NCBI GenBank assembly: GCA_022414725.1
Contig: CM039462.1
Location: 17,322,577-17,386,576, forward strand
Length of the DNA stretch: 64,000 nt
Reading direction: 5' to 3'
From: Microglena sp. YARC
Taxonomy: Eukaryota; Chlorophyta; Chlorophyceae; Chlamydomonadales; Chlamydomonadaceae
A program made the position numbers and the translations under genes. The notes below the pieces were generated by a model. The model was not told the origin of the DNA. It made no database searches and was given only the letters and a program-made list of their open reading frames with translations. Positions 1-15,000 of the stretch are shown in pieces. Numbering within the stretch: position 1 is the stretch's first letter; every line of letters starts with the position of its first letter.

Positions 1-3000
1 TGCAATCGACTCAAACAGCAGGGCCTGGGAAGACTCTCTAGGAGCGGAAGATAAGATGGAAGGGTGGGAGAGGAGAAAGAGTGGGAGAGGATTAAGGGTG
101 GGATAGGGAAAGGGCGGGAGAGGGGAAGGTTGGGAGAGGAAAAAGTGGGAGAGGGGAAGGGTGGGAGAGGATTAAGGGTGGGAGAGGAGAAAGGATGGGA
201 GAGGAAAGGGCGTGAGAGGGGAAGGGTGGGAGAGGAGAAAGAGTGGGAGAGGGGAAGGGTGGGAGAGGATTAAGGGTGGGAGAGGGGAAGGTCGGGAGAG
301 GGAAGGGGGGAAGGGGGAAAGGGGGAAGAGGGGAAGGGTGGAAGAGGAGAAAGAGTGGGAGAGGGGAAGGTGGGGAGAGGATTAAGGTGGGAGAGGGGAA
401 GGTCGGGAGAGGGGAAGGGTGTGAGAGGGGAAGGGTGTGAGAGGGAAGGGTGGGAGAGGGGAAGGGGGGGAAGGGGGAAAGGGGAAAGAGGGGGTGAGAA
501 ATACAATGGAAGGGTGGGAGAGGGATTAGGTGAGGCATGTGGTGGCATAGGGTGGCAAGAGTGGACGAGAAGTTGTGTGAGGGATGACCCTCCCCTTAAC
601 CCAAACCCAAACCTTCCCCAGCACCTGCCTCCTCCTCCCCCTCCCACACCCATACATGAACACACTCACACGCACGCAAAACACACAGGCACATACACGC
701 ACATGCACGAGCTAACACCTGCACCGTATCTCCATTACCAGCCCCAAACCCAAGCACAAAGCTCATACCACAAATTCCAAACGTCGAACCCAAAGCTCAA
801 ATCGGCCTCAAACCACAAACCCGTGTAACCTCCCCCCCTGTCCATTGCCTGGCCGTAGAAAGGATACATATGTATCTGCTGTACTGCTTGTACCTAGTGA
901 CTTTGAGGATGGTTTGAAGACCCCCCCGGATGTTGTGGAGAGGGCTTGTCTTGGGACAATTATATACTAATCTGACAATGTTATGTAATGCAATGTACTG
1001 TACTGTACTGTAATTTAATGTAGCCTGTTGTGCTGGCCAAGCTCCATCCGACAATCTGTTGACTCCAAGTGCAACATACCACTCACTTGATGTTCACATC
1101 GGCTATTGTTTTGAGGGTGTAGTCCATAAGGAGCCGCATGACCGGGAGGAAGCCAACTGCAGTGGTGGGTAGAAGGATTGTGGGTGGTGGGTGGTGGGAA
1201 GAAGGGTTGTGGGTGGTGGGTAGAAGGGCAGAAGGATTGTGGGTGGTGGGTGGTGGGTAGAAGGATTGTGGGTGGTGGGTGGTGGGTAAAAGGATTGGGG
1301 GTGGTGGTGGGTGGAAGGTGGGTAGATGGATTGTGGGTGGTGGGTGGTGGGAAGAAGGGTTGTGAGTGGTGGGTGGTGGGTGGTGGGTAGAAGGGCAGAA
1401 GGATTGTGGGTGGTGGGTGGTGGGAAGAAGGGCAGAAGGATTGTGGGTGGTGGGTAGATGGATTGTGGGAGGTGGGTGGTGGGAAGAAGGGTTGTGGCTA
1501 GTGGGTGGTGGGTAGAAGGGCAGAAGGATTGTGGGTGGTGGGAGGTGGGTAGAAGGGTAGAAGGATTGTGGGTGTTAGGTAGAAGGATTGTGGGGTAGTT
1601 GGCGGTGGGTATAAGGATTGTGGGTGGTGGGTAGAAGGATTTGGAGTGGTGGGTGGAAGGACTTGGGGGTGGTGGGTAGAAGGATTTGGGGTGGTCGGTG
1701 GAAGGATTGTGGGTGGTGGGTCGTGGATGGTGGGTAGAAGGGTAGAAGGACAGTGTGTGGTGGGTGCTGGGTAGAAGGGTTGCCTTTTGGGGGCTTGAAA
1801 GCCGCTAGTAGCACCCCAAAGGATATTAGGAGCACCAAGGTGCTACGTGAGAACACTGGTTCCTTTTCTTCAAATTACCCCAACCACCAAGCACCAGGGC
1901 ATCTGCTGCATCAGCATATCCAACATGATGATGGTCGCCCCACCACACACCCCACGCCCCACCATGGTGCTACGTGAGAACACTGGTTCCTTTCCTTCAA
2001 ATTACCCCGGCCACCACGTACCAGGGCATCTGCTTTATCAGCATCTCTAACATGATGATAGCCTCCCGCCCCCCACACACACCCCACGCCCCACCATGGT
2101 GCTACGTTAGGACATTGAGTTTAATACCCTGGGTAGCGTTACTTACCCAGCTGCTATTAAACTCATGCTGCCTTCACCATCACCAAAAATGTCGCAACAA
2201 AACACTCACTTGCACCAATTCTGAGCATGCTGCCCTACACAGGTTGTGCAGCCTGAGACCCTTCTCTCAAGGGCCTTTCAACTTATGCTGCTTCCACCAT
2301 CACCAAACTCTCATGTCAACACTCACTTGCACCCACGCTGTGCAGGCAAACTCGTTACTCACCCGGCCGCTGTATGCCAACTGACACTTTCAAGGTGGGA
2401 GGGAAGCTAAACAACATGGCTAGTGTGGGCAGTGGTGGGCGCTGCCGCGTGATTTGCTTCAGAGTGACCCGGACGATGTACATTGCATTGGCGGCACTAC
2501 GGCAGTTGACACCCGACTCTGCATCTTGGAGTAGCGAGACGGCATGCAGAATCATACGCTGGAAGTTGTCGGTTCTTGGATTGTGCAACACTGCGCAGGG
2601 ATAGGGTGGGTTGAGTGGATTGTGGACCAACGCACTCGGTGTGGTGGGGTAGGATGGGGTGAAAGAATTGTACACCACTTCACAGAGATAGGGTGGGTTG
2701 AGTGTATTGTGGACCAATGCATTGGGTGGGGTGGGGTGGGAGAATAGTGCACCACTTTGCAGGGATAGGGAGGGTTGAGTGGATTGTGGAACAATGCATT
2801 GGGAGGGGTATGGGAAAGGGTGGGGTGGGAGAATCATGGAGCACTGGGTCGGGATGGGGGTGGGGTGGGGGGGGGGGGGGTCGGATGACAATGGGAGCAG
2901 TGACACAGCATGCATGATGATCCTCTGGGAGTTTCGGTTCTTGGATTGTATCCCAATATGCAGGGATAGGGTGGGCAAGGTGCAGAGGATGATGAGGTGG

Positions 3001-6000
3001 GTTTGGTGCAGAGGGTGGGATCAGCGAGGCGTCATGCCGGAGCATTCTCTGGAAGTTGCAGGCTCTTGGACTGTGTATGTTGTTACAAGCCCAGGGGTAG
3101 GCCAAATAGGATAAATATACTTGCCCAACCGTGACAGGAGGGGCTTAAAACGGAAAAGCACTGGTGGACTGAACCCCAAACAATTTTTTAACCGACAAGG
3201 GCCCTAAGTTCGTGATACAAAGAAAAATTAATTATAAGATTATAATTGTCCATAGTGAACCTCAGGGCCAAACCTTCCGCTACCTAGATAATTGAATAGG
3301 CCCTGCCCAAGACCCCCCAGGGCGGCCCTTCAGGCCACGTACCCAAATTACTACCTGCAGCTCAACCTTAAGACACCAAATCCCTGATTGCTACCAGATG
3401 GCCCCCTTCCAAGAACAGAAAAAAAACTCAGGTGGACCTATGCACTGTAGAGAGGTGTACACAGAGTCTGTACTGTGGATCAGCAACTAACTCATTAGTT
3501 TTGAATACATGGAGCACTGTTTCTTTTGGGGGCTACACGTTGCAGCTTCTAGGCAGCCTCGTGCTTGGACCAAACCTGAAGCTAGCTGGTGCGTCTGAAA
3601 GCTGACAAGATGGGCATTACAATGCATCTGGAAAATTCAGGAATGACCTGGTGGCTAAAAAATGGAGCTGGCTGGAAGCTGCCAAATGTGGCCCAAACAA
3701 GAAACAGTGCATGGAGAATGTAGGCTTGCGGGTGTCTACCCACAATGGACTGGGGACCAGGGTTATTTTAAGGAAACAAAAAAGTGTCTTTGTGTAGCAC
3801 CATGGTGCTCCTAGTAGCCTGTGGGGTTCTACTAGCAGCTTTTGTGCTCGCCAGAAGCAACCTCAAATGGCTCTAACGTAGCACCCCAAGGCACCAAGGT
3901 ACATCCTTTAGCACGTGTGCTACAAGTAGCACCTTCAAGACAAGGCGAAGGCAGCGTCGCAAGCGACGCGGAAAATTGGCGTAGTGTTGTGGCAACGGAA
4001 CGACAGGTGGCAACGGACTGGATCTGACTGAAGCCAGTTAGTTATGAGACAGTTGGCTGAAGTGTCAGGCTTCAATTTATGGTCGGTGGGACGGTCAAAC
4101 AAACGGACCATGGGGTGAATCTGGGGGCTACCGCCCCCCAGAAGGGGGGGCTCTGCCAAAAAATCTGCTGGAGGCCAGCCCGGATCCGCCAGACAGAGGT
4201 TTGATACGAGGACAGACAGCTTGACCACTGCTAAACATGCATGCTTGCCAAACCCTGACAATAGTACAGTGCATAGCTCATACCCAGTGCCATGCATGGC
4301 TGAAATTGACTATAGTACCTTGCATAGCTCTAGCTGACAATTGTCGTGCACCGCCACATCCAGAGATTTTTTTCCGCTACCTTTCCCGATTTTCCACTAC
4401 CTGAGACCCTGTTTTAGCCAAAATGTTCGCTACCTGAGACCCCCGAATAACCCAGCTCTTGGGGGCTCTGCCCCCAGAACACCCCGGGGCGACCCTACTA
4501 AAGCTACCAGGACTCTGTCCCTGGAGGTGGCCTAAACCCATGAAGCTACTAGGCAACCCACTTTATGAACTGAAACAAACAAATCTGACCACATCACATC
4601 TTCCACTTCAAATCCAGGGCTAGCCTAGTGGACCCACCCATTGAGGCGAATTTTTTGTGTACCAAAAAACTTGTATTGACCAGCGCCATGCACACCTGAA
4701 ATTGCCTACTGCCATGCAGACCTGAAGTTGACTAGTGCCAGGCACACCTGAAATTGACTAGTGCCTAGCACACCTGAAATTGACTAGCGTTATGCATGGC
4801 TGAAATTGACTACTGCCATGCACACCTGAAATTGACTAGTGCCTTGCACACCTGAAATTGACTAGTGCCTTGCACACCTGAAATTGACTAGCGTTATGCA
4901 TGGCTGAAATTGACTAGTGCCATGCACACCTGAAATTGACTAGTGCCTTGCACACCTGAAATTGACTACTGCCATGCACACCTGAAATTGACTACTGCCA
5001 TGCACACCTGAAATTGCCTAGCGTTGTGCATGGCTGAAATTGACTACTGCCATGCACACCTGAAATTGACTAGTGCCTGGAACACCTGAATTCGACTAGC
5101 GTTATGCATGGCTGAAATTGACTACTGCCATGCACACCTGAAATTGACTAGCGTTATGCATGGCTGAAATTGACTACTGCCATGCACACCTACAATTGAC
5201 TGCTGCCTTGCACACCTGAAATTGACTAGCGTTATGCATGGCTGAAATTGACTACTGCCATGCACACCTGAAATTGACTAGCGTTATGGTTGGCTGAAAT
5301 TGACTACTGCCATGCACACCTGAAATTGACTAGTGCCATGCACACCTGAAATTGACTACTGCCTTGCACACCTGAAATTGACTAGCGTTATGCATGGCTG
5401 AAATTGACTACTGCCATGCACACCTGAAATTGACTAGGTTATGGTTGGCTGAAATTGACTACTGCCATGCACACCTGAAATTGACTAGTGCCTGGCACAC
5501 CTGAATTCGATTAGCGTTATGCATGGCTGAAATTGACTACTGCCATGCACACCTGAAATTGACTAGCGTTATGCATGGCTGAAATTGACTACTGCCATGC
5601 ACACCTAAAATTGACTGCTGCCTTGCACACCTGAAATTGACTAGCGTTATGCATGGCTGAAATTGACTACTGCCATGCACACCTGAAATTGACTAGTGCC
5701 ATGCACACCTGAAATTGACTAGCGTTATGCATGGCTGAAATTGACTACTGCCATGCACACCTGATATTGACTAGTGCCTTGCCCACCTGAAATTGACTAG
5801 CGTTATGCATGGCTGAAATTGACTACTGCCATGCACACCTGAAATTGACTAGCGTTATGGTTGGCTGAAATTGACTACTGCCATGCACACCTGAAATTGA
5901 CTACTGCCATGCACACCTAAAATTGACTGCTGCCTTGCACACCTGAAATTGACTAGTGTTATGCATGGCTGAAATTGACTACTGCCATGCACACCTGAAA

Positions 6001-9000
6001 TTGACTAGCGTTATGGATGGCTGAAATTGACAACTGCCATGCACACCTGAAATTGACTACTGCCATGCACACCTGAAATTGACTAGTGCCATGCACACCT
6101 GAAATTGACTAGCGTTATGCATGGCTGAAATTGACTACTGCCATGCACACCTGATATTGACTAGTGCCTTGCCCACCTGAAATTGACTAGCGTTATGCAT
6201 GGCTGAAATTGACTACTGCCATGCACACCTGAAATTGACTAGCGTTATGGTTGGCTGAAATTGACTACTGCCATGCACACCTGAAATTGACTACTGCCAT
6301 GCACACCTGAAATTGACTACTGCCTTGCACACCTGAAATTGACTAGCGTTATGCATGGCTGAAATTGACTACTGCCATGCACACCTGAAATTGACTAGCG
6401 TTATGGTTGGCTGAAATTGACTACTGCCATGCACACCTGAAATTGACTACTGCCATGCACACCTGAAATTGACTAGTGCCATGCACACCTGAAATTGACT
6501 AGCGTTATGCATGGCTGAAATTGACTACTGCCATGCACACCTGATATTGACTAGTGCCTTGCCCACCTGAAATTGACTAGCGTTATGCATGGCTGAAATT
6601 GACTACTGCCATGCACACCTGAAATTGACTAGCGTTATGGTTGGCTGAAATTGACTACTGCCATGCACACCTGAAATTGACTACTGCCATGCACACCTGA
6701 AATTGACTACTGCCTTGCACACCTGAAATTGACTAGCGTTATGCATGGCTGAAATTGACTACTGCCATGCACACCTGAAATTGACTAATGCATGCTGAAA
6801 TTGACTACTGCCATGCACACCTGAAATTGACTACTGCCTTGCACACCTGAAATTGACTAGCGTTATGCATGGCTGAAATTGACTACTGCCATGCACACCT
6901 GAAATTGACTAGCGTTATGGTTGGCTGAAATTGACTACTGCCATGCACACCTGAAATTGACTACTGCCATGCACACCTGAAATTGACTACTGCATTGCAC
7001 ACCTGAAATTGACTAGCGTTATGCATGGCTGAAATTGACTACTGCCATGCACACCTGATATTGACTACTGCCATGCAGATTGACTAGCGTTATGCATGGC
7101 TGAAATTGACTACTGCCATGCACACCTGAAATTGACTAGCGTTATGCATGGCTGAAATTGACTACTGCCATGCACACCTGAAATTGACTACTGCCATGCA
7201 CACCTGAAATTGACTACTGCCTTGCACACCTGAAATTGACTAGCGTTATGCATGGCTGAAATTGACTACTGCCATGCACACCTGAAATTGACTAGCGTTA
7301 TGCGCTGAAATTGACTACTGCCATGCACACCTGACTTGCCTAGCGTTATGCATGGCTGAAATTGACTACTGCCATGCACACCTGAAATTGACTAGCGTTA
7401 TGGTTGGCATGAAATTGACTACTGCCATGCACACCTGAAATTGACTACTGCCATGCACACCTGAAACTTGACCTGCCTTGCACACCTGAAATTGACTAGC
7501 GTTATGCATGGCTGAAATTGACTACTGCCATGCACACCTGAAATTGACTAGCGTTATGGTTGGCTGAAATTGACTACTGCCATGCACACCTGAAATTGAC
7601 TACTGCCATGCACACCTGAAATTGACTACTGCCATGCACACCTGAAATTGACTAGCGTTATGCATGGCTGAAATTGACTACTGCCATGCACACCTGATAT
7701 TGACTAGTGCCTTGCCCACCTGAAATTGACTAGCGTTATGCATGGCTGAAATTGACTACTGCCATGCACACCTGAAATTGACTAGCGTTATGGTTGGCTG
7801 AAATTGACTACTGCCATGCACACCTGAAATTGACTACTGCCATGCACACCTGAAATTGACTACTGCCTTGCACACCTGAAATTGACTAGCGTTATGCATG
7901 GCTGAAATTGACTACTGCCATGCACACCTGAAATTGACTAGCGTTATGGTTGGCTGAAATTGACTACTGCCATGCACACCTGAAATTGACTACTGCCATG
8001 CACACCTGAAATTGACTAGCGTTATGCATGGCTGAAATTGACTACTGCCATGCACACCTGAAATTGACTAGCGTTATGCATGGCTGAAATTGACTACTGC
8101 CATGCACACCTGAAATTGACTAGTGCCACCTTGCTACACCTGAAATTGACTAGCGTTATGCATGGCTGAAATTGACTACTGCCATGCACACCTGAAATTG
8201 ACTAGCGTTATGCATGGCTGAAATTGACTACTGCCATGCACACCTGAAATTGACTACTGCCATGCACACCTGAAATTGACTACTGCCTTGCACACACTGA
8301 AATTGACTAGCGTTATGCATGGCTGAAATTGACTACTGCCATGCACACCTGCTAACACCTGAAATTGACTAGCGTTATGCATGGCTGAAATTGACTTCTG
8401 CCATGCACACCTGATATTGACTAGTGCCATGCACACCTGAAATTGACTAGTGTTATGCATGGCTGAAATTGACTACTGCCATGCACACCTGAAATTGACT
8501 AGCGTTTTGCATGGCTGAAATTGACTACTGCCATGCACACCTGAAATTGACTACTGCCATGCACACCTGAAATTGACTACTGCCTTGCACACCTGAAATT
8601 GACTAGCGTTATGCATGGCTGAAATTGACTACTGCCATGCACACCTGAAATTGACTAGCGTTATGGTTGGCTGAAATTGACTACTGCCATGCACACCTGA
8701 AATTGACTACTGCCATGAACACCTGAAATTGACTAGTGCCATGCACACCTGAAATTGACTAGCGTTATGCATGGCTGAAATTGACTACTGCCATGCACAC
8801 CTGATATTGACTAGTGCCTTGCCTACCTGAAATTGACTAGCGTTATGCATGGCTGAAATTGACTACTGCCATGCACACCTGAAATTGACTAGCGTTATGG
8901 TTGGCTGAAATTGACTACTGCCATGCACACCTGAAATTGACTACTGCCATGCACAACTGAAATTGACTACTGCCTTGCACACCTGAAATTGACTAGCGTT

Positions 9001-12000
9001 ATGCATGGCTGAAATTGACTACTGCCATGCACACCTGAAATTGACTAGCGTTATGCATGGCTGAAATTGACTACTGCCATGCACACCTGATATTGACTAG
9101 TGCCTTGCCCACCTGAAATTGACTAGCGTTATGCATGGCTGAAATTGACTACTGCCATGCACACCTGAAATTGACTAGCGTTATGGTTGGCTGAAATTGA
9201 CTACTGCCATGCACACCTGAAATTGACTACTGCCATGCACAACTGAAATTGACTACTGCCTTGCACACCTGAAATTGACTAGCGTTATGCATGGCTGAAA
9301 TTGACTACTGCCATGCACACCTGAAATTGACTACTGCCATGCACACCTGAAATTGACTACTGCCATGCACACCTGAAATTGACTACTGCCTTGCACACCT
9401 GAAATTGACTAGCGTTATGCATGGCTGAAATTGACTACTGCCATGCACACCTGAAATTGACTAGCGTTATGGTTGGCTGAAATTGACTACTGCCATGCAC
9501 ACCTGAAATTGACTACTGCCATGCACACCTGAAATTGACTACTGCCTTGCACACCTGAAATTGACTAGCGTTATGCATGGCTGAAATTGACTACTGCCAT
9601 GCACACCTGAAATTGACTAGCGTTATGGTTGGCTGAAATTGACTACTGCCATGCACACCTGAAATTGACTACTGCCATGCACACCTGAAATTGACTAGTG
9701 ACATGCACACCTAAAATTGACTAGCGTTATGCATGGCTGAAATTGACTACTGCCATGCACACCTGATATTGACTAGTGCCTTGCCCACCTGAAATTGACT
9801 AGCGTTATGCATGGCTGAAATTGACTACTGCCATGCACACCTGAAATTGACTAGCGTTATGGTTGGCTGAAATTGACTACTGCCATGCACACCTGAAATT
9901 GACTAGTGCCATGCACACCTAAAATTGACTACTGCCTTGCACACCTGAAATTGACTAGCGTTATGCATGGCTGAAATTGACTACTGCCATGCACACCTGA
10001 AATTGACTAGCGTTATGGATGGCTGAAATTGACAACTGCCATGCACACCTGAAATTGACTACTGCCATGCACACCTGAAATTGACTAGTGCCATGCACAC
10101 CTGAAATTGACTAGCGTTATGCATGGCTGAAATTGACTACTGCCATGCACACCTGATATTGACTAGTGCCTTGCCCACCTGAAATTGACTAGCGTTATGC
10201 ATGGCTGAAATTGACTACTGCCATGCACACCTGAAATTGACTAGCGTTATGGTTGGCTGAAATTGACTACTGCCATGCACACCTGAAATTGACTACTGCC
10301 ATGCACACCTGAAATTGACTACTGCCTTGCACACCTGAAATTGACTAGCGTTATGCATGGCTGAAATTGACTACTGCCATGCACACCTGAAATTGACTAG
10401 CGTTATGGTTGGCTGAAATTGACTACTGCCATGCACACCTGAAATTGACTAGTGCCATGCACACCTGAAATTGACTAGTGCCATGCACACCTGAAATTGA
10501 CTAGCGTTATGCATGGCTGAAATTGACTACTGCCATGCACACCTGATATTGACTAGTGCCTTGCCCACCTGAAATTGACTAGCGTTATGCATGGCTGAAA
10601 TTGACTACTGCCATGCACACCTGAAATTGACTAGCGTTATGGTTGGCTGAAATTGACTACTGCCATGCACACCTGAAATTGACTACTGCCATGCACACCT
10701 GAAATTGACTACTGCCTTGCACACCTGAAATTGACTAGCGTTATGCATGGCTGAAATTGACTACTGCCATGCACACCTGAAATTGACTAGCGTTATGCAT
10801 GGCTGAAATTGACTACTGCCATGCACACCTGAAATTGACTACTGCCTTGCACACCTGAAATTGACTAGCGTTATGCATGGCTGAAATTAACTACTGCCAT
10901 GCACACCTGAAATTGACTAGCGTTGTGGTTGGCTGAAATTGACTACTGCCATGCACACCTGAAATTGACTACTGCCATGCAAACCTGAAATTGACTAGAG
11001 CGTTGAAATTGACTAGTGCCATGCACACCTGATATTGACTAGTGCCATGCACACCTGAAATTGACTAGCGTTATGCATGGCTGAAATTGACTACTGCCAT
11101 GCACACCTGAAATTGACTAGTGCCTTGCACACCTGAAATTGACTAGCGTTATGCATGGCTGATATTGACTACTGCCATGCACACCTGAAATTGACTAGCG
11201 TTATGCATGGCTGATATTGACTAGCGTTATGCATGGCTGAAATTGACTACTGCCATGCACACCTAAAATTGATTAGTGCCTTGCACACCTGAAATTGACT
11301 AGCGTTATGCATGGCTGAAATTGACTACTGCCATGCACACCTGAAATTGACTGCTGCCTTGCACACCTGAAATTGACTAGCGTTATGCATGGCTGAAATT
11401 GACTACTGCCATGCACACCTGAAATTGACTAGCGTTATGCATGGCTGATTTTGACTAGCGTTATGCATGGCTGAAATTGACTACTGCCATGCACACCTGA
11501 AATTGATTAGTGCCTTGCGCACCTGAAATTGACTAGCGTTATGCATGGCTGCAATTGACCACTGCCATGCACACCTGAAATTGACTAGCGTTATGCATGG
11601 CTGATATTGACTAGCGTTATGCTTGGCTGATATTGACTAGCGTTATGCATGGCTGATATTGACTAGCGTTATGCATGGCTGAAATTGACTAGCGTTATGC
11701 ACAGCTGAAACTGACTAGCATTATGCCGGGCTGAAATTGACTAGTGCCATGCACACCTGAAATTGACTAGCGTTATGCATGGCTGATATTGACTAGCGTT
11801 ATGCATGGCTGATATTGACTAGCGTTATGCATGGCTGATATTGACTAGCGTTATGCATGGCTGAAATTGACTAGCGTTATACACAGCTGAAACTGACTAG
11901 CATTATGCCGGGCTGAAACTGAAAGTGCCATGCACACCTGAAATTAACTGCTGCCATGCACACCTGAAATTGACTAGTGCCATGCACACCTGAAATTGAC

Positions 12001-15000
12001 TAGTGCCATGCACACCTGAAATTGACGAGTGCCATGCACACCTGAAATTGACTAATGCCATGCACACCTGAAATTGACTAGTGCCATGCACACCTGAAAT
12101 TGACTAGCGTTATGCATGGCTGAAATTGACTAGTGCCATGCACACCTGAAATTGACTAGTGCCATGCACACCTGAAATTGACTAGCGTTATGCATGGCTG
12201 AAATTGACTACTGCCATGCACACCTGAAATTGACTAGTGCCATGCACACCTGAAATTGACTAGCGTTATGCACACCTGAAATTGACTAGTGCCATGCACA
12301 CCTGAAATTGACTAGCGTTATGCATGGCTGAAATTGACTACTGCCATGCACACCTGAAATTGACTAGTGCCTTGCACACCTGAAATTGACTAGCGTTATG
12401 CATGGCTGAAATTGACTACTGCCATGCACACCTGAAATTGACTAGCGTTATGGATGGCTGAAATTGACTACTGCCATGCACACCTGAAATTGACTACTGC
12501 CATGCACACCTGAAATTGACTAGTGCCATGCACACCTGAAATTGACTAGCGTTATGCATGGCTGAAATTGACTACTGCCATGCACACCTGAAATTGACTA
12601 GCGTTATGCATGGCTGATATTGACTAGCGTTATGCATGGCTGATATTGACTAGCGTTATGCATGGCTGATATTGACTAGCGTTATGCATGGCTGAAATTG
12701 ACTAGCGTTATGCACAGCTGAAACTGACTAGCATTATGCCGGGCTGAAACTGAAAGTGCCATGCACACCTGAAATTAACTGCTGCCATGCACACCTGAAA
12801 TTGACTAGTGCCATGCACACCTGAAATTGACTAGTGCCATGCACACCTGAAATTGACGAGTGCCATGCACACCTGAAATTGACTAGTGCCATGCACACCT
12901 GAAATTGACTAGTGCCATGCACACCTGAAATTGACTAGCGTTATGCATGGCTGAAATTGACTAGTGCCATGCACACCTGAAATTGACTAGTGCCATGCAC
13001 ACCTGAAATTGACTAGCGTTATGCATGGCTGAAATTGACTACTGCCATGCACACCTGAAATTGACTAGTGCCATGCACACCTGAAATTGACTAGCGTTAT
13101 GCACACCTGAAATTGACTAGTGCCATGCACACCTGAAATTGACTAGCGTTATGCATGGCTGAAATTGACTACTGCCATGCACACCTGAAATTGACTAGTG
13201 CCTTGCACACTGAAATTGACTAGCGTTATGCATGGCTGAAATTGACTACTGCCATGCACACCTGAAATTGACTAGCGTTATGGATGGCTGAAATTGACTA
13301 CTGCCATGCACACCTGAAATTGACTACTGCCATGCACACCTGAAATTGACTAGTGCCATGCACACCTGAAATTGACTAGCGTTATGCATGGCTGAAATTG
13401 ACTACTGCCATGCACACCTGAAATTGACTAGCGTTATGCATGGCTGATATTGACTAGCGTTATGCATGGCTGATATTGACTAGCGTTATGCATGGCTGAT
13501 ATTGACTAGCGTTATGCATGGCTGAAATTGACTAGCGTTATGCACAGCTGAAACTGACTAGCATTATGCCGGGCTGAAACTGAAAGTGCCATGCACACCT
13601 GAAATTAACTGCTGCCATGCACACCTGAAATTGACTAGTGCCATGCACACCTGAAATTGACTAGTGCCATGCACACTTGAAATTGACGAGTGCCATGCAC
13701 ACCTGAAATTGACTAGTGCCATGCACACCTGAAATTGACTAGTGCCATGCACACCTGAAATTGACTAGCGTTATGCATGGCTGAAATTGACTAGTGCCAT
13801 GCACACCTGAAATTGACTAGTCCCATGCACACCTGAAATTGACTAGCGTTATGCATGGCTGAAATTGACTACTGCCATGCACACCTGAAATTGACTAGTG
13901 CCATGCACACCTGAAATTGACTAGCGTTATGCACACCTGAAATTGACTAGTGCCATGCACACCTGAAATTGACTAGCGTTATGCATGGCTGAAATTGACT
14001 ACTGCCATGCACACCTGAAATTGACTAGTGCCTTGCACACCTGAAATTGACTAGCGTTATGCATGGCTGAAATTGACTACTTCCATGCACACCTGAAATT
14101 GACTAGCGTTATGCATGGCTGATATTGACTAGCGTTATGCATGGCTGAAATTGACTACTGCCATGCACACCTGAAATTGATTAGTGCCTTGCACACCTGA
14201 AATTGACTAGCGTTATGCATGGCTGAAATTGACTACTGCCATGCACACCTGAAATTGACTGCTGCCTTGCACACCTGAAATTGACTAGCGTTATGCATGG
14301 CTGAAATTGACTACTGCCATGCACACCTGAAATTGACTAGCGTTATGCATGGCTGATTTTGACTAGCGTTATGCATGGCTGAAATTGACTACTGCCATGC
14401 ACACCTGAAATTGATTAGTGCCTTGCGCACCTGAAATTGACTAGCGTTATGCATGGCTGCAATTGACCACTGCCATGCACACCTGAAATTGACTAGCGTT
14501 ATGCATGGCTGATATTGACTAGCGTTATGCATGGCTGATATTGACTAGCGTTATGCATGGCTGATATTGACTAGCGTTATGCATGGCTGAAATTGACTAG
14601 CGTTATGCACAGCTGAAACTGACTAGCATTATGCCGGGCTGAAATTGAATAGTGCCATGCACACCTGAAATTGACTAGTGCCATGCACACCTGAAATTGA
14701 CTAGTGCCATGCACACCTGAAATTGACGAGTGCCATGCACACCTGAAATTGACTAGTGCCATGCACACCTGAAATTGACTAGTGCCATGCACACCTGAAA
14801 TTGACTAGCGTTATGCATGGCTGAAATTGACTAGTGCCATGCACACCTGAAATTGACTAGTGCCATGCACACCTGAAATTGACTAGCGTTATGCATGGCT
14901 GAAATTGACTAGTGCCATGCACACCTGAAATTGACTAGTGCCATGCACACCTGAAATTGACTAGCGTTATGCATGGCTGAAATTGACTAGTGCCATGCAC

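Noticed and set aside
92..665. Pro/Ser/Leu-rich and Gly/Arg-rich ORFs near the left edge
   Set aside because: They come from the G/A-rich minisatellite in both strands; composition explains the lack of stops.
2355..2978. A 207-codon minus-strand ORF as a single gene
   Set aside because: Only its 3' part is a real exon (DYM exon 2). The rest is the acceptor-derived minisatellite read through.
8254..14792. Minus-strand ORFs of 62-71 codons with repeated HGTSQFQVCMALVNF peptides
   Set aside because: They are frame-periodic translations of the 26 bp satellite; identical peptides recur at the higher-order period and start anywhere an ATG variant occurs.
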